Assembly (NCBI GenBank): GCA_934133115.1
Contig: CAKPAV010000011.1
Location: forward strand, 1-14,147
DNA from: an uncultured Bacilli bacterium
Lineage (GTDB): Bacteria > Bacillota_I > Bacilli_A > RFN20 > CAG-826
Reading direction: 5' to 3'
DNA length: 14,147 bases
Shown: positions 1 to 6,890 of the stretch, one piece after another
Layout of the letters: the number at the start of each line of letters is the position of its first letter
How positions within the stretch are numbered: the first letter of the stretch is position 1
The notes under the pieces: model-generated
What the model was told of the DNA's origin: nothing
Databases searched by the model: none
Seen by the model: only the letters and a program-made list of their open reading frames with translations
Translations under genes and position numbers: made by a program

Positions 1-76
1 CTTCCAGCAGCTTGAATAATGGTGCAAGAATACTTTCTTTTTTGTATTTTTTCAAATAAACAGTAAGGCTTCGCAT
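1..76 (-). CDS. ABC exporter (permease-ATPase), N-terminal fragment
   Basis: Only the first 25 codons lie in the window; the gene continues beyond base 1. On the minus strand an ATG at 76-74 is preceded by GGAG (complement of 83-86) at a proper distance, and the reading is MRSLTVYLKKYKKES followed by ILAPLFKLLE. A short basic N-terminus with a 'YLKKYKKE' stretch leading into 'PLFKLLE' is typical of the first cytoplasmic segment and start of TM1 of fused permease-ATPase ABC exporters (MdlB/LmrA type). It is divergent from the AraC-family gene at 163, a common regulator-transporter layout. Family assignment rests on this short segment only; substrate cannot be told. Confidence 0.6.
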   Translation of the reverse strand, partial: MRSLTVYLKKYKKESILAPLFKLLE

Positions 77-162
77 GTTTTTCTCCGTTTCTGTTTTATA
101 TTTTAAACAATAAAAAAATATCTTTAAAAGAAATATTAATTAACGATAAAGAAGCTTCGAAT

Positions 163-885
163 ATGAATGATAATATTTATAACGAAATTACAAATATTAA
201 AACCACTCAACCAACTACTACACAACATAACACAATTGATATTGAAAATAACCTTTGTAAATTAGTGGAACGTGGCGATATTGATAGCTTGAATAATTGG
301 CTTAAAAATGCTCCCGCAATTAGACCAGGCGTACTATCTAATGATTCACTTAGGCAAGCAAAAAACACTTTTATTGTTGCCGCTACATTAATGAGTCGTG
401 CGGCAATAAAAGGGATGTTAGATCAAGATGAAGCTTTGTCACTCAGTGATTTATATATTCAAAAAATGGAATTACTTAATAATGAAAGTAAAATTTATAC
501 TTTACAAATGAATATGGTTATAGATTTTACTAAACGAGTTGCTAAAATTAAAAATAAAACTAATAGTGTTTTTATTAGTGAACTTACCAAATATGTTTTA
601 AATAATTTAAATACACCTATCAAATCAAAAGATATTTGTTCTTCTTTATATACGAGTAAAAGTGTTTTATTTGAACGCGTAAAAAAAGAAACAAACATGA
701 CCTTAAGCGAATTCATTTTATCTATTAAAATTAATGAATCAAAAAATCTTTTAAAATATTCTAATAAATCCATCTCTTTTATTAGTGGTTATCTAGGATT
801 TTCTTCTTCTAGTCATTTTAATCGCGTCTTTAAATATTTTACAAATGTTACGCCACTTGAATATCGAAAAACACACGCAAAATAA
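163..885 (+). CDS. AraC-family transcriptional regulator
   Basis: A 240-residue protein with a C-terminal AraC/XylS DNA-binding domain (about 140-238). The first helix-turn-helix lies around 'IKSKDICSSLYTSKSVLFER' and the second around 'SISFISGYLGFSSSSHFNRV', followed by the family signature FKYFTNVTPLEYRK. The N-terminal part (about 30-130) is an all-helical sensor or oligomerisation region containing 'KNTFIVAATLMSRAAIKG' and 'LSDLYIQKMELL', seen in AraC proteins of lactobacilli and related Bacillota (from memory); no cupin fold or PAS motif is evident. It has only a weak ribosome binding site (AAAGAAG near 147-153). It is divergent from an ABC exporter whose start is 87 bases away, so regulation of that transporter is a plausible inference. 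An 8-base palindrome GAAGCTTC lies at 151-158 just before the start. It converges on birA. Confidence 0.85.
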   Translation: MNDNIYNEITNIKTTQPTTTQHNTIDIENNLCKLVERGDIDSLNNWLKNAPAIRPGVLSNDSLRQAKNTFIVAATLMSRAAIKGMLDQDEALSLSDLYIQKMELLNNESKIYTLQMNMVIDFTKRVAKIKNKTNSVFISELTKYVLNNLNTPIKSKDICSSLYTSKSVLFERVKKETNMTLSEFILSIKINESKNLLKYSNKSISFISGYLGFSSSSHFNRVFKYFTNVTPLEYRKTHAK

Positions 886-912
886 AAAACACCACAATTA
901 AGTGATGTTTTA
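880..912 (-). terminator. Terminator of the oad-bioY-birA operon
   Basis: On the minus strand the stem AAACATCAC / GTGGTGTTT (902-910 with 887-895, one U-G wobble, loop TTAATT) is followed by a T-rich run (complement of 879-889). It begins at the birA stop codon. In the plus direction the wobble becomes a C-A mismatch, so it fits the minus-strand operon best but may also slow transcription of the AraC gene. Confidence 0.8.
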
Positions 913-1650
913 CTCATTAATATGGAAAGTTAATTCCCCGTAATATAAATCTTTACTAACTCCATCTACTAGAACATGTAAGGAATTATCTTTATTAATT
1001 TCTAATACTTTAAGTAGTTTCTTTTCGTTATTAATTTCTCCATATACTTCTTTGTTATATAAATAATTATATTTATTAGCAATAACTAAATAATCATCAT
1101 TATTTATCTTAATTTGTTCTAATATATTTAAAATATTTTTAAATAATTCAGTTTTAAATATATTGATAGCAATAATTTTATTAGTTTCTAAATAATAACT
1201 TGTTGCTTTAGTTTTTAAAGTTTCATCAAATGATTTAACATTTAAATTAACTCCAATTCCAATAACTAAGAACTTTATTTCATTATCAAGAGATAAACTT
1301 TCTAATAATATTCCTGTAATCTTTTTATCATTAACATAGACATCATTGGGCCATTTAATGGTAATATTTTCTAAACCAAATGACTTTAGAGTAATTAAAG
1401 TAGCAACAGCAGCGCTAATAGAAATGGAAGCAAATTTTTTAATTAGTAGTGGCTCTTTAACTATAAATGAGAGCATCAAATTCTCACCACTTTTACTTTC
1501 CCAACTTCTTCCCATTCTTCCGTGTCCATTACTTTGATAATCAGCACTTACAAATGTTAAATTTTCTAATTCTTCATAGTGTTTTTTAATATAAGTTGAT
1601 GTGGAATCAACTGTTTCAAAATGGATTTCTTTAACTATCTTTTTCTTCAT
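910..1650 (-). CDS. birA: Biotin-protein ligase, single-domain (no HTH)
   Basis: Cytoplasmic biotin-[protein] ligase that makes biotinyl-AMP and transfers biotin to the carrier lysine. From ATG 1650 it has 246 residues. It shows the biotin/AMP loop GHGRMGRSW (42-50), KWPND (99-103), the conserved K110 in 'KKITGILLES', and a C-terminal SH3-like part (about 200-246). The catalytic domain starts at once (HFETVDSTSTYIKK), so the N-terminal winged helix of bifunctional BirA is absent and it cannot act as the classical repressor. An upstream in-frame TTG at 1665 would add five residues, but ATG 1650 gives the natural N-terminus. The start overlaps the bioY end by 20 bases and lacks a clear ribosome binding site, pointing to translational coupling. 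Last gene of the oad operon; the likely substrate is the carrier protein at 3417-3764. Confidence 0.93.
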   Translation of the reverse strand: MKKKIVKEIHFETVDSTSTYIKKHYEELENLTFVSADYQSNGHGRMGRSWESKSGENLMLSFIVKEPLLIKKFASISISAAVATLITLKSFGLENITIKWPNDVYVNDKKITGILLESLSLDNEIKFLVIGIGVNLNVKSFDETLKTKATSYYLETNKIIAINIFKTELFKNILNILEQIKINNDDYLVIANKYNYLYNKEVYGEINNEKKLLKVLEINKDNSLHVLVDGVSKDLYYGELTFHINE

Positions 1651-2227
1651 AAGGATGTGTTTCAATATATTTATTTTTCAAATCCACTAAACGATCACTA
1701 ATAAATACGCTAATAGCAAGTTTAGCTAAATCAAATGGAATATAAGGAGCAATAAATAAAGAGAATAATTTAGAAAGTGTATAGCCTTTATCATTGACTT
1801 CATTAAGAATAATATAGCCATGAAGATAGCCCACCGCATATAAAACAACAAGAGAAATTAATCCACCAATAATATAACCAATAAAGCGATATTTTTTCGT
1901 ATGTTTTTCGGTTATTTTATTTGCAATAAATTGAATTATAGCCACAAAATAGAACCCATATACAAAGCCGAATGTTGGCATTGTTACATATGCAAATCCT
2001 GATCCCCAAGAAGCAAATACTGGAATACCAATAAGTCCCATAATAATATAGCAACTTATAATAATTAATGAGTTCTTTAAACTACAAATGCTTGTAATAA
2101 TAAATACTACAAGCAATTGTAATGTAAAAGTTGTTAAACCAACTTTAAGAGATATTTGAGCACTAACAATTAATAATGCTAATAAAATAGCGTTTAAACA
2201 TATTTCTTTTAATACTTTACTACGCAT
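1631..2227 (-). CDS. bioY: Biotin ECF transporter S component BioY
   Basis: Membrane-embedded substrate-binding (S) subunit that captures biotin and works with an energy-coupling factor module (EcfA/A'/T) encoded elsewhere. 198 residues, close to the usual BioY length, with about six hydrophobic segments. It has the BioY-type N-terminal region (SAQISLKVGLTTFTLQLL), a Gly-rich 'GLIGIPVFASWGSG' and 'TFGFVYGFYF' in the middle, and a late 'YLHGYIIL' helix before the C-terminal 'FIPFDLAKL'-like segment (here APYIPFDLAKLAISVFI). It starts 6 bases after oadB, with the ribosome binding site inside the oadB end, and overlaps birA. Placement between the decarboxylase and the ligase indicates biotin supply for the pump. 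No ECF ATPase is in the window. Confidence 0.93.
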   Translation of the reverse strand: MRSKVLKEICLNAILLALLIVSAQISLKVGLTTFTLQLLVVFIITSICSLKNSLIIISCYIIMGLIGIPVFASWGSGFAYVTMPTFGFVYGFYFVAIIQFIANKITEKHTKKYRFIGYIIGGLISLVVLYAVGYLHGYIILNEVNDKGYTLSKLFSLFIAPYIPFDLAKLAISVFISDRLVDLKNKYIETHPYEEKDS

Positions 2228-2233
2228 AATAGA

Positions 2234-3415
2234 CTAGCCAATCATCGAAAGTAAGATACCAGCAGCAACAGCACTACCAATAACACCAGCAACGTTTGGT
2301 CCCATTGCGTGCATTAATAAGAAGTTTTCTGGGTCTTCTTCTTGTCCAATCTTATGAACAACACGAGCCGCCATTGGAACAGCAGATACACCAGCTGCAC
2401 CAATCATTGGATTAACTTTTCCTTTAGTCGCCTTACACATTATCTTACCACCAAGTAATCCACCAATTGCAGCAATTACGAAGGCAGTAATACCTAATAC
2501 GAAGATCATTAATGTTTTAGCTTGTAAGAATGTTGTACCGATTGCGGTTGCACCAACAGATAATCCTAATAAGATTGTACAAATGTAAAGTAACGCATTC
2601 GCAGCAGTATGTACTAAGTTTGGTACAACGCCTGATTCTTTAATTAAGTTACCAAACATTAAACAACCAATTAAAGGTGTACAAGATGGAACAATTACAC
2701 AACATACAACTGTTGCGATAATTGGGAATAAAATTCTTTGTAATTTTGTAGCTTGTTTTGTTTCTTCCATACGAATTTGACGTTCTTTTTTAGTTGTGAA
2801 AGCCTTAATAATAGGTGGGAAGATAACTGGAACTAAAGCCATATAAGAATAAGCAGCAAGAGCGATACCCGCAGTTAAATCAGGGCTAGCAAGTTTATTA
2901 GAGACTAAGATAGCAGTTGGACCATCTGCGCCACCAATAATACCAATACCAGCAGCATCACCAACAGTGAACTTTAATGCTTCTATACCTGTTTGAGCTA
3001 AGGCAAGAGCACCAAAGAATGCTGCAAATATACCTAATTGAGCTGCTGCACCAAGTAACATAGTCTTTTTGTTTGTGATTAATGGTCCAAAATCGGTTGT
3101 TGCGCCAATACCGATAAAGATCAAGCAAGGATATAGTTCATGTTCAACACCTATATGCAATGTGCCTAATAACCCACGACTGATAATTTTACCAGTAGCG
3201 TCTTTTGTAACATAAATATCAGGATAAATGTTAACTAAGATAATACCAATAGCAATAGGGATTAATAAGTAAGGTTCATATCCTTTTTTAATAGCTAAGT
3301 ATAAAAATACGCAGCCAATCACAATCATAATTAGATTCATCCAGCCGTCTCCTTTAAAGAAAGAAACAATGCCAGTTTCATTTAAGAATCTAACGATTAA
3401 ATCAATTATGTTCAT
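2234..3415 (-). CDS. oadB: Oxaloacetate decarboxylase beta subunit (Na+ pump)
   Basis: Integral membrane subunit that decarboxylates carboxybiotin and couples this to sodium export. 393 residues, the family's usual length, with roughly nine to eleven hydrophobic segments. Signature motifs are visible: GATTDFGPL (104-112), GGADGPTAI (161-169, with the conserved Asp at 164) and the C-terminal GPNVAGVIGSAVAAGIL region carrying the conserved Asn/Gly/Ser. The same family serves methylmalonyl-CoA and glutaconyl-CoA decarboxylases (MmdB/GcdB), so the substrate is assigned from the alpha subunit. It begins one base after the biotin-carrier stop codon, indicating translational coupling and fixed stoichiometry. 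Confidence 0.95.
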   Translation of the reverse strand: MNIIDLIVRFLNETGIVSFFKGDGWMNLIMIVIGCVFLYLAIKKGYEPYLLIPIAIGIILVNIYPDIYVTKDATGKIISRGLLGTLHIGVEHELYPCLIFIGIGATTDFGPLITNKKTMLLGAAAQLGIFAAFFGALALAQTGIEALKFTVGDAAGIGIIGGADGPTAILVSNKLASPDLTAGIALAAYSYMALVPVIFPPIIKAFTTKKERQIRMEETKQATKLQRILFPIIATVVCCVIVPSCTPLIGCLMFGNLIKESGVVPNLVHTAANALLYICTILLGLSVGATAIGTTFLQAKTLMIFVLGITAFVIAAIGGLLGGKIMCKATKGKVNPMIGAAGVSAVPMAARVVHKIGQEEDPENFLLMHAMGPNVAGVIGSAVAAGILLSMIG

Positions 3416-3416
3416 A

Positions 3417-3764
3417 TTATCCGATTACGATAAGAACTTGTTTGTTAGATACCATGGCGCCTTTACTAACTTTGATTTCTTTAACAGTTCCTGAAACAGA
3501 TGCTAATACTTCATTTTCAAGTTTCATAGCTTCAATAATGCAAACTACGTCACCTTTGTTAACTTTTTGTCCAACGCTAACTTTAACATCTAATACTTTA
3601 CCACTAATTGGAGCATTGATAGTTGCGCCTTCAGCAGGTGCGGCTGTATTAGCTATTGGAGCAGGTTGAGCAGCATCACTAACAACATGTCCTTGAGATT
3701 CTTCAACTGCTTCTAATTCAACTTCATAAACTTTTCCGTTAACTTTAACTTTATACTTTTTCAT
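3417..3764 (-). CDS. Biotin carboxyl carrier protein of decarboxylase
   Basis: A 115-residue biotin carrier. Residues 1-25 form a short beta-rich N-terminal segment (KKYKVKVNGKVYEVELEAVEE). A Pro/Ala linker follows (about 30-48), then a biotinyl-lipoyl domain (about 49-115) with the biotinylation motif EAMKLE and target Lys81. It shuttles CO2 from the alpha subunit to OadB. In Klebsiella-type OadA this domain is the C-terminus of the alpha chain; here it is separate, as in the Mmd and lactic-acid-bacterial Oad complexes. Strong ribosome binding site GGAAAGGA upstream, 20 bases after oadG. The birA gene in the same operon would charge it. No biotin carboxylase gene accompanies it, which argues against acetyl-CoA or pyruvate carboxylase. 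Confidence 0.94.
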   Translation of the reverse strand: MKKYKVKVNGKVYEVELEAVEESQGHVVSDAAQPAPIANTAAPAEGATINAPISGKVLDVKVSVGQKVNKGDVVCIIEAMKLENEVLASVSGTVKEIKVSKGAMVSNKQVLIVIG

Positions 3765-3784
3765 AATTTAAAATCCTTTCCTTA

Positions 3785-4138
3785 TTAAAGTTGTTTTACA
3801 TTAACAACACGAACATCTTTTTTCACTTCATTACGATAGTCGATTGTGGCCACTAAGACCGCGGCCATCATATCATCATCTGTAATGACTACTTCTTTTG
3901 GTTCATTAGAAGTAACTTGTGGAGCATTTTCCGTTACTTTATCAGCTTTCTTTTTATCAAATAAAGAAATAGTTTTGAATACTAATTCGGTTATTCCAAT
4001 AAAGATAAGTAAAATAGCAAATACCATTACAATAGCAACAAGTGAGAAAATTGCGCCATCACCTAAATTCATTGTATCGCCTTTATCAATCATTGGTCCA
4101 GCTGATGTACCAACATCAGTTAATATTTTTAAAAACAT
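3785..4138 (-). CDS. oadG: Oxaloacetate decarboxylase gamma-type subunit
   Basis: A 117-residue protein with one N-terminal membrane helix (about 28-56, AIFSLVAIVMVFAILLIFIG). A charged linker rich in Lys/Glu/Asp follows, then a conserved tail 'DDDMMAAVLVATIDYRNE' typical of OadG/MmdD small subunits that hold the complex together. The start is fixed by the ribosome binding site GGAGGT, which is formed by the last two Gly codons of oadA; an internal Met23 (MNLGDGAIF) is possible but has no such site. The intergenic gap to oadA is 3 bases. Small-subunit sequences diverge strongly, so the family call rests on topology, the tail motif and operon position. Confidence 0.85.
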   Translation of the reverse strand: MFLKILTDVGTSAGPMIDKGDTMNLGDGAIFSLVAIVMVFAILLIFIGITELVFKTISLFDKKKADKVTENAPQVTSNEPKEVVITDDDMMAAVLVATIDYRNEVKKDVRVVNVKQL

Positions 4139-4141
4139 AAA

Positions 4142-5530
4142 TTATTTACCTCCTAAGATAACATTGAATTCTTCGACTTCTTCCACTGGTTCTGGATGAT
4201 ATTTCTTAGTTAAGAATTCAGTTGCTACTTTTTCAAATAAAGCAAGAGATAAAACATCTTCATCGCACTTAGCAATATCTTTATATTTTTCTTTAAGTGC
4301 TTCAAATTCAGGTTCTAATAAGTCAGCAGGACGACAAGTAATAACTTCATCATCACCAATTATCTTATGTTGAACTTCTGGATTAACTGGTGCAGGTGCT
4401 TTACCATACTTACCATGTAAATAATCACGGATTTCATTTGGAACCATTTTATATCTTTCGCCAGTAATTACATTAAATACAGCTTGAGTACCAACCATTT
4501 GTGATAAAGGAGTAACTAAAGGTGGATATCCTAAGTCCTTACGAACATTAGGTACTTCTTTTAATACTTCTTCATATTTATCCTCGGCACCTTGACCTTT
4601 TAATTGGTTCATTAAGTTAGAAAGCATACCACCAGGTACTTGATAAGTTAAGATGTTTGGATTTACTGATAATGCTTTTGGATTTAATAAGCCATTTGCT
4701 AAATATTTAGCTTTGATTTTTTCCATTAATGGTTCTGCTCTATGAAGAGCGTCAACATTTAAATTTGGATCATATTTTGTACCTTTAAACGCAACATTGA
4801 ATGCTTGTGTTGAAGGTTGAGCTGTTCCACCACATAAAGGAGCTAAACATGTATCGATAATGTCAACACCAGCTTCAATCGCTGCCTTATAAGTCATTTC
4901 ACAAATTCCACCAGTACAGTGAGAGTGTAATTCGATTGGTAATGTTGTACCTTTCTTTAATGCTTTAATTAACTTTTTAGCATCTTCTGGAGTTAATACA
5001 CCAGCCATATCTTTAATACATAAAGAATCAGCGCCTAATTTTTCAACTTCTTTTGCTAAGTTCACATAATATTCAATTGTGTGAATTGGAGAAGTTGTAT
5101 AACTTAAAGCAATTTGACATTCTCCACCATATTTTTTAGTAGATTTAACCGCTTGTTCAAGATTTCTAATATCATTTAATGCATCGAACACACGAATAAT
5201 ATCAATACCATTTTCTATGGATTTTTTACAAAACATATCCACTACATCATCAGAATAGTGACGATATCCTAATATGTTTTGTCCTCTAAACAACATTTGT
5301 AGTTTAGTTTTCTTACATACGGCACGGACTTTTCTAAGTCTTTCCCACGGATCTTCGTTAAGGAATCTAAGGCAAGCATCAAATGTTGCTCCGCCCCATA
5401 CTTCTAATGCATAATAACCTGCATCATCAAGTTCCTTAGCTACTGAGATAACTTCATCAGTAGTCATACGTGTGGCAAATAAAGATTGATGTCCATCTCG
5501 TAAGGATGTTTCTACAATTTTAACACCCAT
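4142..5530 (-). CDS. oadA: Oxaloacetate decarboxylase alpha, carboxyltransferase
   Basis: Cytoplasmic subunit that moves the carboxyl group from oxaloacetate to carrier-bound biotin, releasing pyruvate. 462 residues of the 5S/PYC-type TIM barrel. RDGHQSL (11-17) carries the metal ligand Asp12, ALEVWGGATFD (41-51) the substrate region, CIKDMAG (171-177) the active-site Lys173, and LHSHCTGG (201-208) the metal-binding His202 and His204. A helical C-terminal part follows. The chain ends right after the transferase domain, with no association or biotin domain; the carrier is a separate gene. Crotonase-type MmdA features are absent, favouring oxaloacetate over methylmalonyl-CoA. First gene of the operon, with AGGAGG 6-7 bases before the ATG. 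Confidence 0.95.
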   Translation of the reverse strand: MGVKIVETSLRDGHQSLFATRMTTDEVISVAKELDDAGYYALEVWGGATFDACLRFLNEDPWERLRKVRAVCKKTKLQMLFRGQNILGYRHYSDDVVDMFCKKSIENGIDIIRVFDALNDIRNLEQAVKSTKKYGGECQIALSYTTSPIHTIEYYVNLAKEVEKLGADSLCIKDMAGVLTPEDAKKLIKALKKGTTLPIELHSHCTGGICEMTYKAAIEAGVDIIDTCLAPLCGGTAQPSTQAFNVAFKGTKYDPNLNVDALHRAEPLMEKIKAKYLANGLLNPKALSVNPNILTYQVPGGMLSNLMNQLKGQGAEDKYEEVLKEVPNVRKDLGYPPLVTPLSQMVGTQAVFNVITGERYKMVPNEIRDYLHGKYGKAPAPVNPEVQHKIIGDDEVITCRPADLLEPEFEALKEKYKDIAKCDEDVLSLALFEKVATEFLTKKYHPEPVEEVEEFNVILGGK

Positions 5531-5558
5531 AATTTACCTCCTAATAATTTGATTTTTT

Positions 5559-5606
5559 CCTAAAAATCATCTATTATCATTAATGTTTTTAGAATATGAT
5601 TTTAGG
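5559..5606 (-). promoter_or_regulatory. Structured leader hairpin before oadA
   Basis: In the roughly 95-base oadA leader (minus strand) CCTAAAATCAT (complement of 5596-5606) pairs with ATGATTTTTAGG (complement of 5559-5570), about 11 pairs with one bulge and a 25-base loop. A segment inside the loop, TTCTAAAAACAT, can pair with the same 3' arm, giving two exclusive folds a short distance before the ribosome binding site. No known riboswitch class is recognised. AT-rich self-complementarity by chance is possible. Confidence 0.4.
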
Positions 5607-5632
5607 TAATCAAAAAACCCAAAATCAAATTC

Positions 5633-5661
5633 ATTATATAATATCTAAATTATATAAACAA
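5633..5661 (-). promoter_or_regulatory. Sigma-A promoter of the oad operon
   Basis: On the minus strand TTGTTT (-35, complement of 5656-5661), a 17-base spacer and a perfect TATAAT (-10, complement of 5633-5638). The predicted start is near 5626, about 95 bases before oadA. Confidence 0.75.
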
Positions 5662-5684
5662 TAATTTTGCCAAATTATTATTTT

Positions 5685-5698
5685 TGGTAACGCTTTCA
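5685..5698 (-). promoter_or_regulatory. cre site (CcpA operator) upstream of oad promoter
   Basis: Minus-strand TGAAAGCGTTACCA with a preceding A matches the cre consensus WTGNAANCGNWNNCW at every defined position. It is centred about 65 bases upstream of the predicted oad start, a placement more often linked to activation than to blocking of polymerase. A CcpA-like regulator is encoded at 10125-11120. Confidence 0.7.
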
Positions 5699-5715
5699 TT
5701 TATTATGTGCTTATT

Positions 5716-5750
5716 TATAAATAAAAATGCTCCTAGGCCTTACTAGAAGC
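5716..5750 (-). terminator. Terminator of the 81-residue orphan gene
   Basis: Minus-strand stem GCTTCTAG / CTAGGAGC (5743-5750 with 5729-5736, one U-G pair, loop about 6) followed by ATTTTTATTTAT. It separates the orphan gene from the oad promoter region. Confidence 0.7.
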
Positions 5751-5789
5751 AAATTTAATTACTAATAAAAAATATAATGTATTTAGCGC

Positions 5790-6035
5790 TTATTCTTCTT
5801 TAAACCCATTTAGTTTTAACCCATCAAGTAAACACATTAAAACATTTCTAGGCAAATACGTTGCCAATGTTTCATTTCCTGTTCCATCATCATAATAAGA
5901 ATCAACGTCTACTTCTGCAGCATGAGTAGAAAAAGTAAATGTTTTTTTCTCAATGTTAACAAAAAGCATATCGAAAAATTCTTCATTTGCATTCACTTCA
6001 TCAGTATAATAATTCGCATATTTAATTTTACGCAT
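5790..6035 (-). CDS. Hypothetical protein, 81 residues
   Basis: I do not recognise this protein. ATG 6035 is chosen because GAGGGGAG lies about 9 bases upstream; an in-frame TTG at 6062 would add nine residues that read through the ribosome binding site itself. The product starts MRKIKYANYYTDEVNANEEFF, is acidic, has no membrane segment or signal peptide, and ends in a helix-like 'TYLPRNVLMCLLDGLKLNGFKEE'. A central 'VDVDSYYDDGTGNE' acidic loop could bind metal but matches no motif I can name. It is a single-gene unit with its own terminator, divergent from the HAD gene at 6163; the two 5' regions share short sequence blocks. Confidence 0.7.
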   Translation of the reverse strand: MRKIKYANYYTDEVNANEEFFDMLFVNIEKKTFTFSTHAAEVDVDSYYDDGTGNETLATYLPRNVLMCLLDGLKLNGFKEE

Positions 6036-6122
6036 ATAAAGCCACTCCCCTCGTAACCTCAATAAGTATAGATGAAAAAGTAAATAATATCACTATTTTT
6101 TTTAAGTAATTTTTTAAAAACA

Positions 6123-6131
6123 TGCTATAAT
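6123..6131 (+). promoter_or_regulatory. Extended -10 promoter of the HAD gene
   Basis: TGCTATAAT: a perfect TATAAT at 6126-6131 with the TGn extension at 6123-6125. No good -35 box is seen, which the extension can compensate for. The start is about 25 bases before the ATG. Confidence 0.65.
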
Positions 6132-6162
6132 CACTACATATATTACGAGTGAGGTTAATTAT

Positions 6163-6888
6163 ATGTTAAAAGCAGTTTTATTTGATTTAGATGGTACATT
6201 ATTACCAATGGACGAACAAGAATTTACCAAAGGTTACTTCGGATTATTATGTCGTCGTTTAGCGCCCCTAGGCTATGACAAAGATTTATTAATCAAAACA
6301 GTATGGGAAGGCACTAAACTCATGCTCAAAAATGTTGGATCAAAAACTAATGAAGAAGTATTTTGGAATCACTTTGCATCAATTTATGGAAAAGACAAAT
6401 TAAAAGATAAGGAAGAAATTGATAACTTCTATCTAACCGATTTTAAAAATTCAAAAGTTATGACTAAAGATAACCCATACGCTAAAGAGATTGTTGATTT
6501 TATAAGAAGTTTAGGATTAAAAACAATTATCGCTTCTAATCCAGTATTTCCAAAAGATGGAATGCTTACTAGAATGGGATTTATTAATTTAAAAGAATCA
6601 GATTTTGATTATATAACTAGTTATGAAGTATCACACTTTTGTAAACCAAATACTAAATATTATGAAGAAGTATTAAAGAAAAACAATCTAAAACCAGATG
6701 AAGTAATATATTTTTGTAATAATGAAAGTGATGATTATATTCCTGCAACTAAATGTAATATTACTTCTTATTATATTGGCGACTGCATAATGCCGCTATC
6801 TAAAGAAAGCAAAATGCATGTTTATAAATATGAAGAAGTTAAAGATATAATTTTAAAAGAAATTAGTAAAAGACAATCTAATGATTAG
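6163..6888 (+). CDS. HAD-superfamily hydrolase
   Basis: A 241-residue cytosolic phosphohydrolase of the haloacid dehalogenase superfamily. Motif I is FDLDGTLL with nucleophile Asp8 and acid/base Asp10; motif II is Ser125 in 'IIASNP'; motif III Lys161 in 'FCKPNTKYY'. Motif IV is 'CNNESDDYIPA' (185-195), where the more usual 'GNDVxED' first Asp appears as Glu188 followed by Asp190/191. A helical cap is inserted after motif I (about 20-105), making it a C1-cap type similar to phosphoglycolate or nucleotide phosphatases. The substrate cannot be inferred. Ribosome binding site GTGAGG at 6149-6154. Own promoter and terminator; divergent from the orphan gene, so probably monocistronic. Confidence 0.88.
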   Translation: MLKAVLFDLDGTLLPMDEQEFTKGYFGLLCRRLAPLGYDKDLLIKTVWEGTKLMLKNVGSKTNEEVFWNHFASIYGKDKLKDKEEIDNFYLTDFKNSKVMTKDNPYAKEIVDFIRSLGLKTIIASNPVFPKDGMLTRMGFINLKESDFDYITSYEVSHFCKPNTKYYEEVLKKNNLKPDEVIYFCNNESDDYIPATKCNITSYYIGDCIMPLSKESKMHVYKYEEVKDIILKEISKRQSND

Positions 6889-6890
6889 TT

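Noticed and set aside
910..1650. BirA as repressor of the oad-bioY operon
   Set aside because: The protein starts directly with the catalytic domain and has no winged-helix DNA-binding part.
3442..4199. Plus-strand open frames opposite the biotin carrier and oadG
   Set aside because: They are antisense shadows of well-supported genes and lack ribosome binding sites and family features.
6036..6062. TTG start adding nine residues to the orphan protein
   Set aside because: The added codons contain the GAGGGGAG ribosome binding site that fits ATG 6035.
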